A DNA stretch of 8,381 bases from VAZQ01 sp050179645 (GCA_050179645.1 JBFXEX010000197.1:1-8381); one strand, 5' to 3'. Positions 1-6,388 are shown, numbered from the stretch's first letter. The notes: a model not told the origin generated them from the letters alone. Made by a program: numbers and translations.

Positions 1-1
1 A

Positions 2-58
2 TCCACGTCTTGCTTCATAATCCGGTTCGAGACGTGGACGGCCGGGACAAGCCCGGCC
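2..58. repeat. Dispersed double-palindrome (REP-like) element
   Basis: Two hairpins lie side by side. The first is a 9-bp stem (2-10 with 30-38, TCCACGTCT/AGACGTGGA) around a 19-nt loop. The second is a perfect 7-bp stem (40-46 with 52-58, GGCCGGG/CCCGGCC) with a 5-nt loop. Read on the minus strand, the second hairpin belongs to the ATGGCCGGGCTTGTCCCGGCC type, a very common intergenic repeat in Bradyrhizobium-like genomes that is often mistranslated as MAGLVPAIH. That family assignment is from memory. It lies beyond the 3' end of the first binding-protein gene and may stabilise or end its mRNA. No transposase is visible. The element may continue to the left of the window. Confidence 0.72.
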
Positions 59-83
59 ATGACGTTGAAGCAACGCGTCTTCG

Positions 84-106
84 AGGCATCAGTGTGCCTT
101 TTCTTG
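84..106 (+). terminator. Weak hairpin plus T-rich tail
   Basis: AGGCA (84-88) pairs with TGCCT (95-99) around a 6-nt loop and is followed by TTTTCTT (100-106). The stem is only 5 bp. The orientation would stop plus-strand transcripts entering from the left of the window before they run antisense into the minus-strand gene at 113-1093. It is a plausible but weak terminator. Confidence 0.25.
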
Positions 107-112
107 CGGTGA

Positions 113-1093
113 TCAATTCTGCGCGCCGCTCGCCTTGATCGGAACCGCCCATTTTTCGATTTCGCTGGAGACGAACTTGCCGAGATATGCCGGCGTGCGG
201 CGCTCCGGGACCGGGACGATCAGGCCGAGCTTGGCGAGCCGCTCGCGGAAAGCCGGCATCTCCATCACCTTGACGATGGCGGCATTGAGCTTGTCGACCT
301 GCGCCGGCGGCGTGCTCTTGGGATAGAACACCGCATTCCAGGTATAGGCATCGAAGTCGGTGAGCCCCTGCTCGTGCGCGGTCGGCAGATGAGGCAGGAT
401 CGGCGAGCGTTCGCGGGTCAGCGCGGCCAGCGCGTTCACCTGCTTGCTCTCCAGCGCCTGGCCGACGGTCGAAGCGATGTTGCAGAGATAGTCGATGCGG
501 CCGGCGACCAGGTCGGCCTGCGCCGGACCGCCGCCGCGATAGGGCACGTGGACGACGTCGATGCCGATCGTCTGGTTGAGCAACACGCAACCGATGTGCG
601 ACGACGTGCCGGCGCCGCCGGAAGCGAACTGCATCTTGCCCTGGTTGGCCTTGGCGTAGGCGATGAACTCCTGAAGGTTCTTCGCCGGCAGGTCTTTGCG
701 TGTCAGCAGCACCAGCCCGACATCGGCAACCAGCGCCACCGGCGCGAAATCGGTGGCGGCATTGTAGAGCGGCTTCTTCGACAGCGTCTGGTTAAGCGCG
801 TGCGTGCCGATGCTGCCGAGCACAAACTGGTAACCGTCCGGTGCGCCTTGCGATACCCGCAACGAGCCGTTCATGCCGCCGGCGCCCGGAATGTTGTCGA
901 TGATCACCTGCTTGCCCAGCACTTCGGTGAGATACTGCGCCAGGATGCGGCCGAGCACGTCCACCGGGCCGCCGGCAGCAAACGGCACCACCATGGTCAC
1001 CGGACGGGTTGGCCAGTCCTGAGCCTGCGCTGTGCTTGGGACAGCCATGCCGACGAGCACTGCGGCTGCGATCAGCATCTTCCGAAAAATCAT
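113..1093 (-). CDS. TctC/Bug-family tripartite tricarboxylate transporter substrate-binding protein (1)
   Basis: This 326-residue protein is a periplasmic solute-binding protein of the Bug (TctC) family, which captures small carboxylates or related metabolites. A Sec signal peptide is clear (KMLIAAAVLVGMAVPSTAQA, cleavage after about Ala24). The mature part opens with the family pattern WPTRPVTMVVPFAAGGPVD, where Asp45 sits in the ligand-binding loop. It continues with an AGG turn at 71-73, APDGY near residue 84, and HVPYRGGG near 182-189. The length of about 320 is normal. The start is supported by GGAGG at 1098-1102 on the minus strand, although the spacing is short. Two cysteines (169 and 204) lie in the mature domain. 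It is divergently transcribed from the next Bug gene. No TctA/TctB is adjacent, and the ligand cannot be told from sequence. Confidence 0.93.
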   Translation of the reverse strand: MIFRKMLIAAAVLVGMAVPSTAQAQDWPTRPVTMVVPFAAGGPVDVLGRILAQYLTEVLGKQVIIDNIPGAGGMNGSLRVSQGAPDGYQFVLGSIGTHALNQTLSKKPLYNAATDFAPVALVADVGLVLLTRKDLPAKNLQEFIAYAKANQGKMQFASGGAGTSSHIGCVLLNQTIGIDVVHVPYRGGGPAQADLVAGRIDYLCNIASTVGQALESKQVNALAALTRERSPILPHLPTAHEQGLTDFDAYTWNAVFYPKSTPPAQVDKLNAAIVKVMEMPAFRERLAKLGLIVPVPERRTPAYLGKFVSSEIEKWAVPIKASGAQN

Positions 1094-1111
1094 GTCTCCT
1101 CCATAGGGTCC

Positions 1112-1141
1112 TTGACCGTGCGCCCTGATCCAAATCTCATA
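1112..1141 (+). promoter_or_regulatory. Possible promoter of the plus-strand Bug genes
   Basis: TTGACC at 1112-1117 is a near-consensus -35 box. The matching -10 region, 17-18 nt downstream (TCTCAT at 1135-1140 or CTCATA at 1136-1141), is poor. It lies in the 80-bp divergent spacer (1094-1173), which must hold start signals for both flanking genes. I found no convincing minus-strand promoter or operator there. Confidence 0.3.
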
Positions 1142-1173
1142 GCACCGGAAACGATCCGATAGGAGAGCGACGA

Positions 1174-2148
1174 ATGGTACTCTGGCTGCAGACGAAACTG
1201 CTGGGCGGGCTTTTGGCCCTGGCCCTTATCGCCGGCACGGTGCCGGCGGCTGCGGACACCTATCCGTCCCGGCCCGTTACGATCATCACGCCGTTTGCGG
1301 CCGGCAGCCAGACCGATGCGGCGGCGCGGCTGCTCAGCCAGCAGTTTCAGGAGATGCTCGGGCAGAGCTTCGTCATCGAGAACAAGGCGGGTGCCGGCGG
1401 ACTGATTGCCGCCCAGGCGGTCGCGCGCGCCAAGCCTGACGGCTACACGTTGCTGCTCACCACCAACTCGACGCATTCGGCGATCGGCCTCTTTAAGAGC
1501 GTGCCCTACGATCCGATTAAGGATTTCACCCCAATTGCGCGACTTGGAAACTTCCCGTCGTTCGTTGCGGTCCGCGCGGATTTCCCGGCCAAGACGATGG
1601 CGGAATTCGTCGCCCACGCGAAAGCCAACCCCGGCAAACTTTCGTACGGCAGTGGCAACAGCACCGGACAGATCACCGGTGAGACGCTCAAGAAGCGAAC
1701 CGGCATCGATGTCGTGCGCGTCGCTTATCGCAGCAACCCGACCGCGATGACGGATCTGATCGCCGGCCATATTCAACTGATGGTGCCTGACATGACGACC
1801 GGCCTTCCGCAGGTCAAAGCGGGGAAGATCCGGCCACTCGCCGTGCTGACCAAGACGCCCCAGCCGCTGTTGCCCGGCGTGCCGTCGCTGCATGAGACCG
1901 TGATGCCGGAGTTCGAGACGCTGGCATGGGCGGGGCTGTTCGGTCCCGCCGGCATGCCGCCCGAGGCCGTCAAGGTCCTGGCCGATGCGATGAAGAAGAT
2001 ACTCGCCGAGCCCGATGCCGGCGACCGGTTCCAGGCGTCGGGCGTGCAGATCCAGTTCCAGAGCCCGCAGGAGCTTGCGGACTTTGTCAAGGCCGAGCTG
2101 GTCAAGTACAACGCCATGATCAAGGAAGCCGGCATCCAGCCGCAATAA
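1174..2148 (+). CDS. TctC/Bug-family tripartite tricarboxylate transporter substrate-binding protein (2)
   Basis: This 324-residue periplasmic binding protein starts at an ATG preceded by AGGAGAG (1161-1167) at good spacing. The N-terminus carries a hydrophobic signal segment (LLGGLLALALIAGTVPAAA, cleavage near residue 27), followed by TYPSRPVTIITPFAAGSQTD, the family's opening beta strand and binding loop with Asp48. Family landmarks include ENKAGAGG, KPDGYTLLL and VPYDPIKDFTPIA. Two pocket elements depart from the usual pattern: GSQTD replaces the common GGxxD, and VAYRSNP replaces HVPYRGxxP. It may therefore bind a different ligand from its paralogues. It is the first plus-strand gene of the cluster, and its stop lies 5 nt before the broken ModA-like gene, suggesting one transcript. 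Confidence 0.93.
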   Translation: MVLWLQTKLLGGLLALALIAGTVPAAADTYPSRPVTIITPFAAGSQTDAAARLLSQQFQEMLGQSFVIENKAGAGGLIAAQAVARAKPDGYTLLLTTNSTHSAIGLFKSVPYDPIKDFTPIARLGNFPSFVAVRADFPAKTMAEFVAHAKANPGKLSYGSGNSTGQITGETLKKRTGIDVVRVAYRSNPTAMTDLIAGHIQLMVPDMTTGLPQVKAGKIRPLAVLTKTPQPLLPGVPSLHETVMPEFETLAWAGLFGPAGMPPEAVKVLADAMKKILAEPDAGDRFQASGVQIQFQSPQELADFVKAELVKYNAMIKEAGIQPQ

Positions 2149-2153
2149 GGGCA

Positions 2154-2842
2154 ATGGCCAAGCTCAAGGTGCTCTGCGCGCGCTCGATGAACGTCGCGGT
2201 CGACGCGCTGGCTACGCGGTTTGCACGCGAGAGCGGGCACACGCCCGACATCGCGTTCGGCACCGTCGGTGCGCTGGCGTCAAAGCTCGCCGCCGGCGAA
2301 ACCGCCGACGTGCTCATTCTCGGTGCGCCCGCCATTGCCAAGATGGCGGGCGAGGGCACTCTGGTGCCCGGCAGCGACAGGCCGGTTGCGCAGACGTCGA
2401 TCGGGACGGTGCGGCGGCGCCAGACATCTCTACGCCTGATGCATTCCGGCGCACGCTCGAAGACGCGCGGATGATCGCCTTGAGCGATCCGGCGGTCGGC
2501 GGCTCGGCGGGAACGTATCTCGTTGGCCTCTGGGAGCGCATGGGGCTCACCGACGCGATCGACCGCAAGGCGACACTGCAGAAGAGCGGTGCTGAGGTGG
2601 CGCGGCGGGTCGCGGAAGGCTCGGCCGATCTCGGTCTCACGTTGATCGGCGAGATCGTCACCGTGCCGGGTGCGCGCGTGGTCGGCAAATTGCCGCCGCC
2701 GCTCGGTCTCGATACCGTCTACGCGGCCGGCGTGCCGGTGGCGAGTTCCGAGCCGACTGCGGCCAAAGCCTTTATCGCTGCGCTGACCGGACCGGGCACG
2801 CGGGAGGTTTGGACAACTGCCGGATTCGAGCCGGCACAATAA
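2154..2842 (+). pseudogene. ModA-like extracellular/periplasmic-type binding protein, frameshifted
   Basis: Two open segments in different frames join into one protein resembling the ModA-like (molybdate-type, SBP_bac_11) substrate-binding domain. The first starts at ATG 2154 (AKLKVLCARSMNVAVDAL..., GETADVLILGAPAIAKMAGEG) and runs in frame to about SIG at 2403-2405. The second is recognisable from APDISTPDAFRRTLEDAR (about 2417-2470) through SDPAVGGSAGTYL to the stop at 2840-2842. The frame change at about 2406-2420 corresponds to loss of one base (or gain of two). Compared with the family pattern I remember (GVAVxxGAPxPDI), about four residues also seem missing, so a deletion near 13 nt fits. 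No Sec signal peptide is visible, as in a known subgroup of these proteins. It could be a pseudogene or a sequencing error in a GC-rich stretch. The true ligand is unknown. Confidence 0.78.
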
Positions 2843-2889
2843 GCCGCCGGCGCAATGCGCGCCGAGACGGCACATCAGGGAGATGCCAC

Positions 2890-3903
2890 ATGAGTTCGAC
2901 CCGATCGTGCGGCGCAGGTTTGACGCGCCGCCGGCTGCTCCGCGCGGCGCTCACGACTTCGGTTGCGGCGCTCGGTCTGCCGTTGGCCGCGACAGTCTCG
3001 CGCGCCGCCTGGCCGGAACGCCCGATCACGCTGATCGTGCCGTTTGCGCCCGGCGGGCCGACCGATATCGTCGCCCGCATCCTCTCGGCCACGTTCCAGA
3101 AGACCCTCGGGCAATCGGTGGTGGTGGAGAATCGCGCCGGCGCCGCCGGCAACATCGGCATGACGCTGGCGGCGCGCGCAGCCCCGGACGGTTACACTTT
3201 GCTGCTCGCCTCAACCGCGATCGCCGTCAATCCGGCGCTATTCAGCAATCTCGGCTACGACCCGTTCAAGGACTTCACCCCGATCTGCGAACTGGTGAAT
3301 GCCCCGAACGTGCTGGTGGTGAAGCCCGGCACCGGCATCGACACCGTCGCCGATCTGGTGGCGAAGGCGAAGGCCGCGGCCGGCGCGTTCAACTATTCGA
3401 GCCCGGGCGCCGGCACGAAGTCGCACCTGACCGGGGAGCAACTCAAGCTGCGCGCCGGCATCGAGATGGTGCACGTGCCCTATCGCGGCGCCGGGCCGGC
3501 CGCGCGGGCGGTACTGGAAGGCACCGTGCAGGTCGGCTCGGTCGCGCTCGCCGCTGCCGAGGGCCTGATCAAGCAGGGCCAGCTCAAGGCGCTCGCGGTC
3601 ACCGGCGCGGAGCGCTGGTTCTCGCTGCCCGATGTGCCGACGATGATCGAGTCCGGCTATCCCGGCTTTGTGTCCGACACCTTCCAGGCACTGTTCGCCC
3701 CCGCCGGCATCCCAGCCGACATCAAGGCGCGGCTGGTGCAGGAGAGCCAGGCGGCGATGAAGACCTCGGAAGCGCGCGAGCAGGCGCGCAAGGCCGGCTT
3801 CGCCGTCGTCGGCGGCACGCCCGAACAGCTCGCAGCACGGCTCGCGCAGGAAATTCCCGCGGTCAAAGAGCTGGTCGCGCGGATCGGCATCAAGGTGCAG
3901 TGA
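2890..3903 (+). CDS. TctC/Bug-family tripartite tricarboxylate transporter substrate-binding protein (3), Tat-type signal
   Basis: I chose ATG 2890 (337 residues) because AGGGAG at 2877-2882 precedes it by 7 nt. The frame is open further upstream to 2809, but that would bury the signal peptide. The N-terminus has a twin-arginine-like motif, LTRRRLLRAAL (residues 11-21), then a hydrophobic stretch and cleavage near SRA-AW (about residue 39), so export through Tat is likely. The mature domain shows WPERPITLIVPFAPGGPTD (Asp59 in the binding loop), ENRAGAAGNIG, APDGYTLLLAS, GYDPFKDFTPI and MVHVPYRGAGP, all typical of Bug proteins. It lies 47 bp after the ModA-like pseudogene and 74 bp before the next paralogue. 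The substrate is not predictable. No permease partner is nearby. Confidence 0.93.
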   Translation: MSSTRSCGAGLTRRRLLRAALTTSVAALGLPLAATVSRAAWPERPITLIVPFAPGGPTDIVARILSATFQKTLGQSVVVENRAGAAGNIGMTLAARAAPDGYTLLLASTAIAVNPALFSNLGYDPFKDFTPICELVNAPNVLVVKPGTGIDTVADLVAKAKAAAGAFNYSSPGAGTKSHLTGEQLKLRAGIEMVHVPYRGAGPAARAVLEGTVQVGSVALAAAEGLIKQGQLKALAVTGAERWFSLPDVPTMIESGYPGFVSDTFQALFAPAGIPADIKARLVQESQAAMKTSEAREQARKAGFAVVGGTPEQLAARLAQEIPAVKELVARIGIKVQ

Positions 3904-3977
3904 AGCGCGCTTTGCCGCGTCGCCGCGCAGGGCTTCCGTGATATGAACGGGCGAGTGTATCAGCCAAGGAGCGGAAG

Positions 3978-4952
3978 ATGACCCGTTTGGCTCTGGCGCT
4001 ACGCGCTTTCGGCAGCGCGGCCGCGATCGCACTGCTGGCGACTGCCGCGCAGGCGCAGACCTATCCGACCAAACCGATCCGCCTCGTGCTGCCTTATTCG
4101 CCGGGCGGCATCATCGACACCGCAGGCCGTCACCTCGCGGTACGGCTGAGCGAAGGGCTGGGGCAGCCGGTCGTGCCGGAGAACCGGCCGGGCGCCGGTG
4201 GCGCGGTCGGCGCCGACGTGGTCGCACGTTCCGCACCGGACGGCTACACTATCATCCTGACCGATCCGGCGCTGGTTACCAATCCGACGCTGGTGGCGAC
4301 CACGCCCTACGACCTCAACAAGCTGCAGGGCGTCTCGATTATCGGGTCGTCGCCAGTGGTGATCGTCGCCTCGCAGCACTTCAAGCCGAATACGTTCGCC
4401 GAGTTCATTACCTACGCCAAGGCCAATCCCGGCAAGGTCAACTTCGCATCGGCCGGCATCGGCACCGCCCCGCACCTGGCGGGGGAGATGATCAAGCTGC
4501 AAAGCGGCATCGACATGCAGCACGTGCCCTACCGCGGCATCGGGTCGGCCTATCCGGATGTGCTCAGCGGCAAAGTGCAACTGGCGTTTTCAAGCATCGC
4601 CGGCGCGGTGCCGTTCACCAAGGACAACCGGGTGAAGCCGCTCGCCACGACGCGCCTCGTGCGCAGCACGGTCTATCCCAACGTGCCCACGGTGGCGGAG
4701 TCGGGCCTGCCTGGCTTCGATGTTGACCTCTGGATCGGCATCTACGCGCCGCGTGGCGTGCCGCAGCCGGTGCTCGGGCGATTGAACGAGGCGCTGAAGA
4801 AAGCGCTGGAGCATCCCGACATGAAGGCCGCGATGGCCAAGATCGGGATCGAGCCGCGCGGCACCACGGTCGAGGAAGCCGACGCGATCACCAAGAAGGA
4901 ATTCGAGAAATGGAAGAAGGTGATCGTCGACGGCAAGATTAAGCCGGAATGA
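3978..4952 (+). CDS. TctC/Bug-family tripartite tricarboxylate transporter substrate-binding protein (4)
   Basis: This 324-residue periplasmic binding protein has a strong ribosome binding site (AAGGAG, 3966-3971) 6 nt before its ATG. The signal peptide is of Sec type (LRAFGSAAAIALLATAAQA, cleavage after about Ala26). It is followed by TYPTKPIRLVLPYSPGGIID, in which Asp47 occupies the ligand loop. Further family landmarks are ENRPGAGGAVG, APDGYTIILTD, TPYDLNKLQGVSIIG and MQHVPYRGIGS. The C-terminus is rich in lysine. It is the last gene of the plus-strand binding-protein run and is closed by the hairpin at 4979-5005. Like the other three it lacks adjacent TctA/TctB genes, so it may serve a distant transporter or a sensor. 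Confidence 0.93.
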   Translation: MTRLALALRAFGSAAAIALLATAAQAQTYPTKPIRLVLPYSPGGIIDTAGRHLAVRLSEGLGQPVVPENRPGAGGAVGADVVARSAPDGYTIILTDPALVTNPTLVATTPYDLNKLQGVSIIGSSPVVIVASQHFKPNTFAEFITYAKANPGKVNFASAGIGTAPHLAGEMIKLQSGIDMQHVPYRGIGSAYPDVLSGKVQLAFSSIAGAVPFTKDNRVKPLATTRLVRSTVYPNVPTVAESGLPGFDVDLWIGIYAPRGVPQPVLGRLNEALKKALEHPDMKAAMAKIGIEPRGTTVEEADAITKKEFEKWKKVIVDGKIKPE

Positions 4953-4978
4953 CGGCTCACCATTACCCCGGAAACAAA

Positions 4979-5005
4979 GAAGGGCTGCCAAAAAGGCAGC
5001 CCTTC
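4979..5005. terminator. Strong bidirectional hairpin terminator
   Basis: A perfect 11-bp stem (GAAGGGCTGCC at 4979-4989 with its complement at 4995-5005) encloses an AAAAA loop. It starts 26 nt after the last Bug gene. The plus-strand tail (CATTGTC) is T-poor. On the minus strand the stem ends in TTC and is followed by TTTGTTTC, a better terminator tail. It therefore fits ending the small minus-strand unit at 5051-5191 at least as well as the Bug genes. Confidence 0.8.
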
Positions 5006-5013
5006 CATTGTCA

Positions 5014-5028
5014 AGCCGTAGTCCGGCT
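5014..5028 (-). other. Small hairpin in the 3' part of the minus-strand unit
   Basis: AGCCG and CGGCT (5014-5018 with 5024-5028) form a 5-bp stem with a 5-nt loop, just upstream (minus strand) of the terminator hairpin. Together with it this would give a structured RNA 3' end. A chance match in GC-rich DNA is possible. Confidence 0.3.
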
Positions 5029-5050
5029 CAAAACCCGTCAGCCCAAGGCG

Positions 5051-5128
5051 TCAGCCGACGCAGATCCCCTTAGAGGCAAGGATCCAGCTCACGGATGCCG
5101 GCGACTGCGGCGATAGACAATGAGACAC
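5051..5128 (-). CDS. Possible 25-residue small protein with an extreme Shine-Dalgarno site
   Basis: A GTG at 5128-5126 opens 25 codons ending in TGA (5053-5051). The peptide begins MSHCLSPQSP, has a central VSWIL and ends ASKGICVG, with two cysteines and no clear membrane segment. The reason to take it seriously is the ribosome binding site. GAAAGGAGGTGATCCAG, read on the minus strand from 5144 to 5128, is complementary over 17 nt to the 3' end of 16S rRNA, and the AGGAGG core sits 7 nt before the GTG. Promoter-like boxes lie upstream (5191-5163) and a strong terminator lies downstream (5005-4979), giving a self-contained transcript of roughly 180 nt. It may instead be a regulatory RNA that binds ribosomes. 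I do not recognise the peptide. Confidence 0.5.
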   Translation of the reverse strand: MSHCLSPQSPASVSWILASKGICVG

Positions 5129-5144
5129 TGGATCACCTCCTTTC
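5129..5144 (-). promoter_or_regulatory. Full-length Shine-Dalgarno/anti-anti-SD element
   Basis: The minus strand reads GAAAGGAGGTGATCCA directly before the GTG at 5128. It complements the alphaproteobacterial 16S 3' end CTGGATCACCTCCTTTC without mismatch. Ordinary sites in this window pair over only 4-7 bases. Confidence 0.65.
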
Positions 5145-5149
5145 AGTTG

Positions 5150-5177
5150 TTGACGACGACTCAATTTAGGCTAAAAA
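5150..5177 (+). promoter_or_regulatory. Candidate promoter of the small exported-protein/methyltransferase pair
   Basis: TTGACG (5150-5155) and TAAAAA (5172-5177) are separated by 16 nt. They match the sigma-70 consensus at 5 of 6 and 4 of 6 positions. The predicted start near 5184 leaves about 54 nt of leader before the ATG at 5238. Confidence 0.42.
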
Positions 5178-5191
5178 CCGTTTCAACACAA
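5163..5191 (-). promoter_or_regulatory. Candidate promoter of the minus-strand small unit
   Basis: On the minus strand TTGTGT (5191-5186) and TAAATT (5168-5163) are 17 nt apart. A start near 5156 gives a leader of about 27 nt before the GTG at 5128. The boxes interleave with the plus-strand promoter, so the two may compete for RNA polymerase. Confidence 0.4.
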
Positions 5192-5237
5192 GGGTTTCCC
5201 GCACCGCGCTCGCAACCGCCCACGGGGCCGAGGCAGA

Positions 5238-5564
5238 ATGCAGCCCGTATTTGCGGCAATCGCCCTGGCGGCCCTGCCGCTGACGTTGCCGGTCAGCGAC
5301 AAAGTTCCGGTATTCGACGTCGCCATGAGCTGTCGTGCCGCGGCTTCGGCCGGCCTGTCGGTGAGCGAAAGCTATCAAAGCTGCATGAACGACGAACGAT
5401 CCGCGCACGAGCAACTGGTGCGCGACTGGGCAAGTTTCGCTGCCGTTGACCGCGGCCGTTGCACTGCCGAATCGTCGGGTGACGGCCTGCCGAGCTATGT
5501 CGAGCTGCTGGTCTGCCTGCAGATGTCGCGCGACGCTGCCCGGATGCGGCGAGTGCCGCCATGA
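5238..5564 (+). CDS. Small exported four-cysteine protein, function unknown
   Basis: This 108-residue protein starts at ATG 5238 after a modest GAGG (5230-5233). The first 20 residues (MQPVFAAIALAALPLTLPVS) form a hydrophobic export signal without a strong positive start. The remainder is soluble, with cysteines at 32, 49, 75 and 93. The spacings are C-x16-C and C-x17-C, suggesting two similar cysteine-paired segments that could form disulfides in the periplasm. Recognisable stretches are SESYQSCMNDE and LPSYVELLVCLQM. I believe similar hypothetical proteins are frequent in Bradyrhizobium-like bacteria, but I cannot name a domain. Its stop region overlaps the first possible ATG of the methyltransferase gene (5561), indicating cotranscription and probably translational coupling. 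Confidence 0.75.
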   Translation: MQPVFAAIALAALPLTLPVSDKVPVFDVAMSCRAAASAGLSVSESYQSCMNDERSAHEQLVRDWASFAAVDRGRCTAESSGDGLPSYVELLVCLQMSRDAARMRRVPP

Positions 5565-5578
5565 ACCGGAGGTTGCCC

Positions 5579-6334
5579 ATGACCGCGCCGATCAATCGTC
5601 GCATCGTGGTGTGCGGTCTGACAGCGATGTTCGCGGTTTGCTTCGCCGCCGCAGTGTCGGCCCAAGGCGTGCCGGACTATGCGGAGATCGTCGCAGCGCC
5701 CGACCGCATCGAAGCCGACCGGATCATCGACCAGCGCCGCGATCCAGTGAATCTGCTCGCTTTTATCGGCGTGCGGCGCGGCATGAAGGTGCTCGATATG
5801 GGCGCGGGCGGCGGATACAGCACCGAATTGCTGGCCCGCGCGGTCGGCCCGACCGGCATCGTCTACGGTCAGAACGGTCCCGATGTCAGCGCGCGTGCCA
5901 AGGAGCGGTTCAATCTGCGGCTGAGCACGCCGGCGATGCTACGGGTTTCGCCGCTGGAGCAGCCGTTCGACGATCCGCTGCCGCCGGGACTCGATCAGTT
6001 CGACCTGATCACGTTCCTCTTCTACTACCACGACACGACCTACACGCCGGTCGACCGGGCGGCGATGAACCGCAAGATCTATGACGCGCTCAAGCCCGGC
6101 GGCGTGCTGGTCGTCGCCGATCATTCGGCCAAGGACGGCGAGGGCACCTCCGTCGCAAAGACACTGCACCGCATCGAGGAGAGTGTGGTGCGCCGGGAGA
6201 TCGAGGCCGCCGGTTTCAAGCTGATCGGCGAAGCCGATTTCCTGCGCCGTCCCGAGGACACCCGCGACTTCTCGGTCAACCGCCCGACTGGGCCGGTCGA
6301 CGAGTTCGTGCTCAAGTTCCAGAAACCAAAATAA
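5579..6334 (+). CDS. Exported class I SAM-dependent methyltransferase
   Basis: I prefer ATG 5579 (251 residues) because GGAGG at 5568-5572 precedes it by 6 nt. The alternative ATG at 5561 overlaps the upstream stop and would add six residues. The N-terminus is a signal peptide (RRIVVCGLTAMFAVCFAAAVSAQG, cleavage near residue 28), unusual for a SAM-dependent enzyme. The Rossmann-fold motif I is intact: VLDMGAGGGYSTELL at residues 71-85. Downstream are FDLITFLFYYHDT (motif IV-like), LKPGGVLVVADHSAKDG (motif V/VI-like) and EAAGFKLIGEADFLR, as in the predicted methyltransferase group typified by COG4798. The methyl acceptor is unknown. If the protein is really exported, SAM supply in the periplasm is a puzzle. 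It probably shares a transcript with the four-cysteine protein. Confidence 0.87.
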   Translation: MTAPINRRIVVCGLTAMFAVCFAAAVSAQGVPDYAEIVAAPDRIEADRIIDQRRDPVNLLAFIGVRRGMKVLDMGAGGGYSTELLARAVGPTGIVYGQNGPDVSARAKERFNLRLSTPAMLRVSPLEQPFDDPLPPGLDQFDLITFLFYYHDTTYTPVDRAAMNRKIYDALKPGGVLVVADHSAKDGEGTSVAKTLHRIEESVVRREIEAAGFKLIGEADFLRRPEDTRDFSVNRPTGPVDEFVLKFQKPK

Positions 6335-6388
6335 GGGCCGCTGTGATTGCGCCGTCTCCCTTGCGGTCCCGGACTTCGTGTTTCCCCG

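Noticed and set aside
1090..2154. Long minus-strand open frame (354 codons) opposite the second Bug gene.
   Set aside because: Its composition is arginine- and histidine-rich without any family motif, and it mirrors the codon pattern of the clear plus-strand Bug gene.
2400..2425. Programmed ribosomal frameshift in the ModA-like gene.
   Set aside because: There is no slippery heptamer and no evident downstream pseudoknot, and residues seem to be missing at the junction. A deletion is simpler.
2848..2864. 6-bp GC hairpin (CGGCGC/GCGCCG) after the ModA-like gene as a terminator.
   Set aside because: There is no T tract, the stem is short, and such pairs are expected by chance in this GC-rich DNA.
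5128..5144. Plus strand carries CTGGATCACCTCCTTTC, identical to the 3' end of 16S rRNA, suggesting an rRNA fragment.
   Set aside because: The match stops after 17 bases, and the preceding sequence is unlike 16S helix 45. On the minus strand it stands at exact ribosome-binding distance from a start codon, which explains it better.
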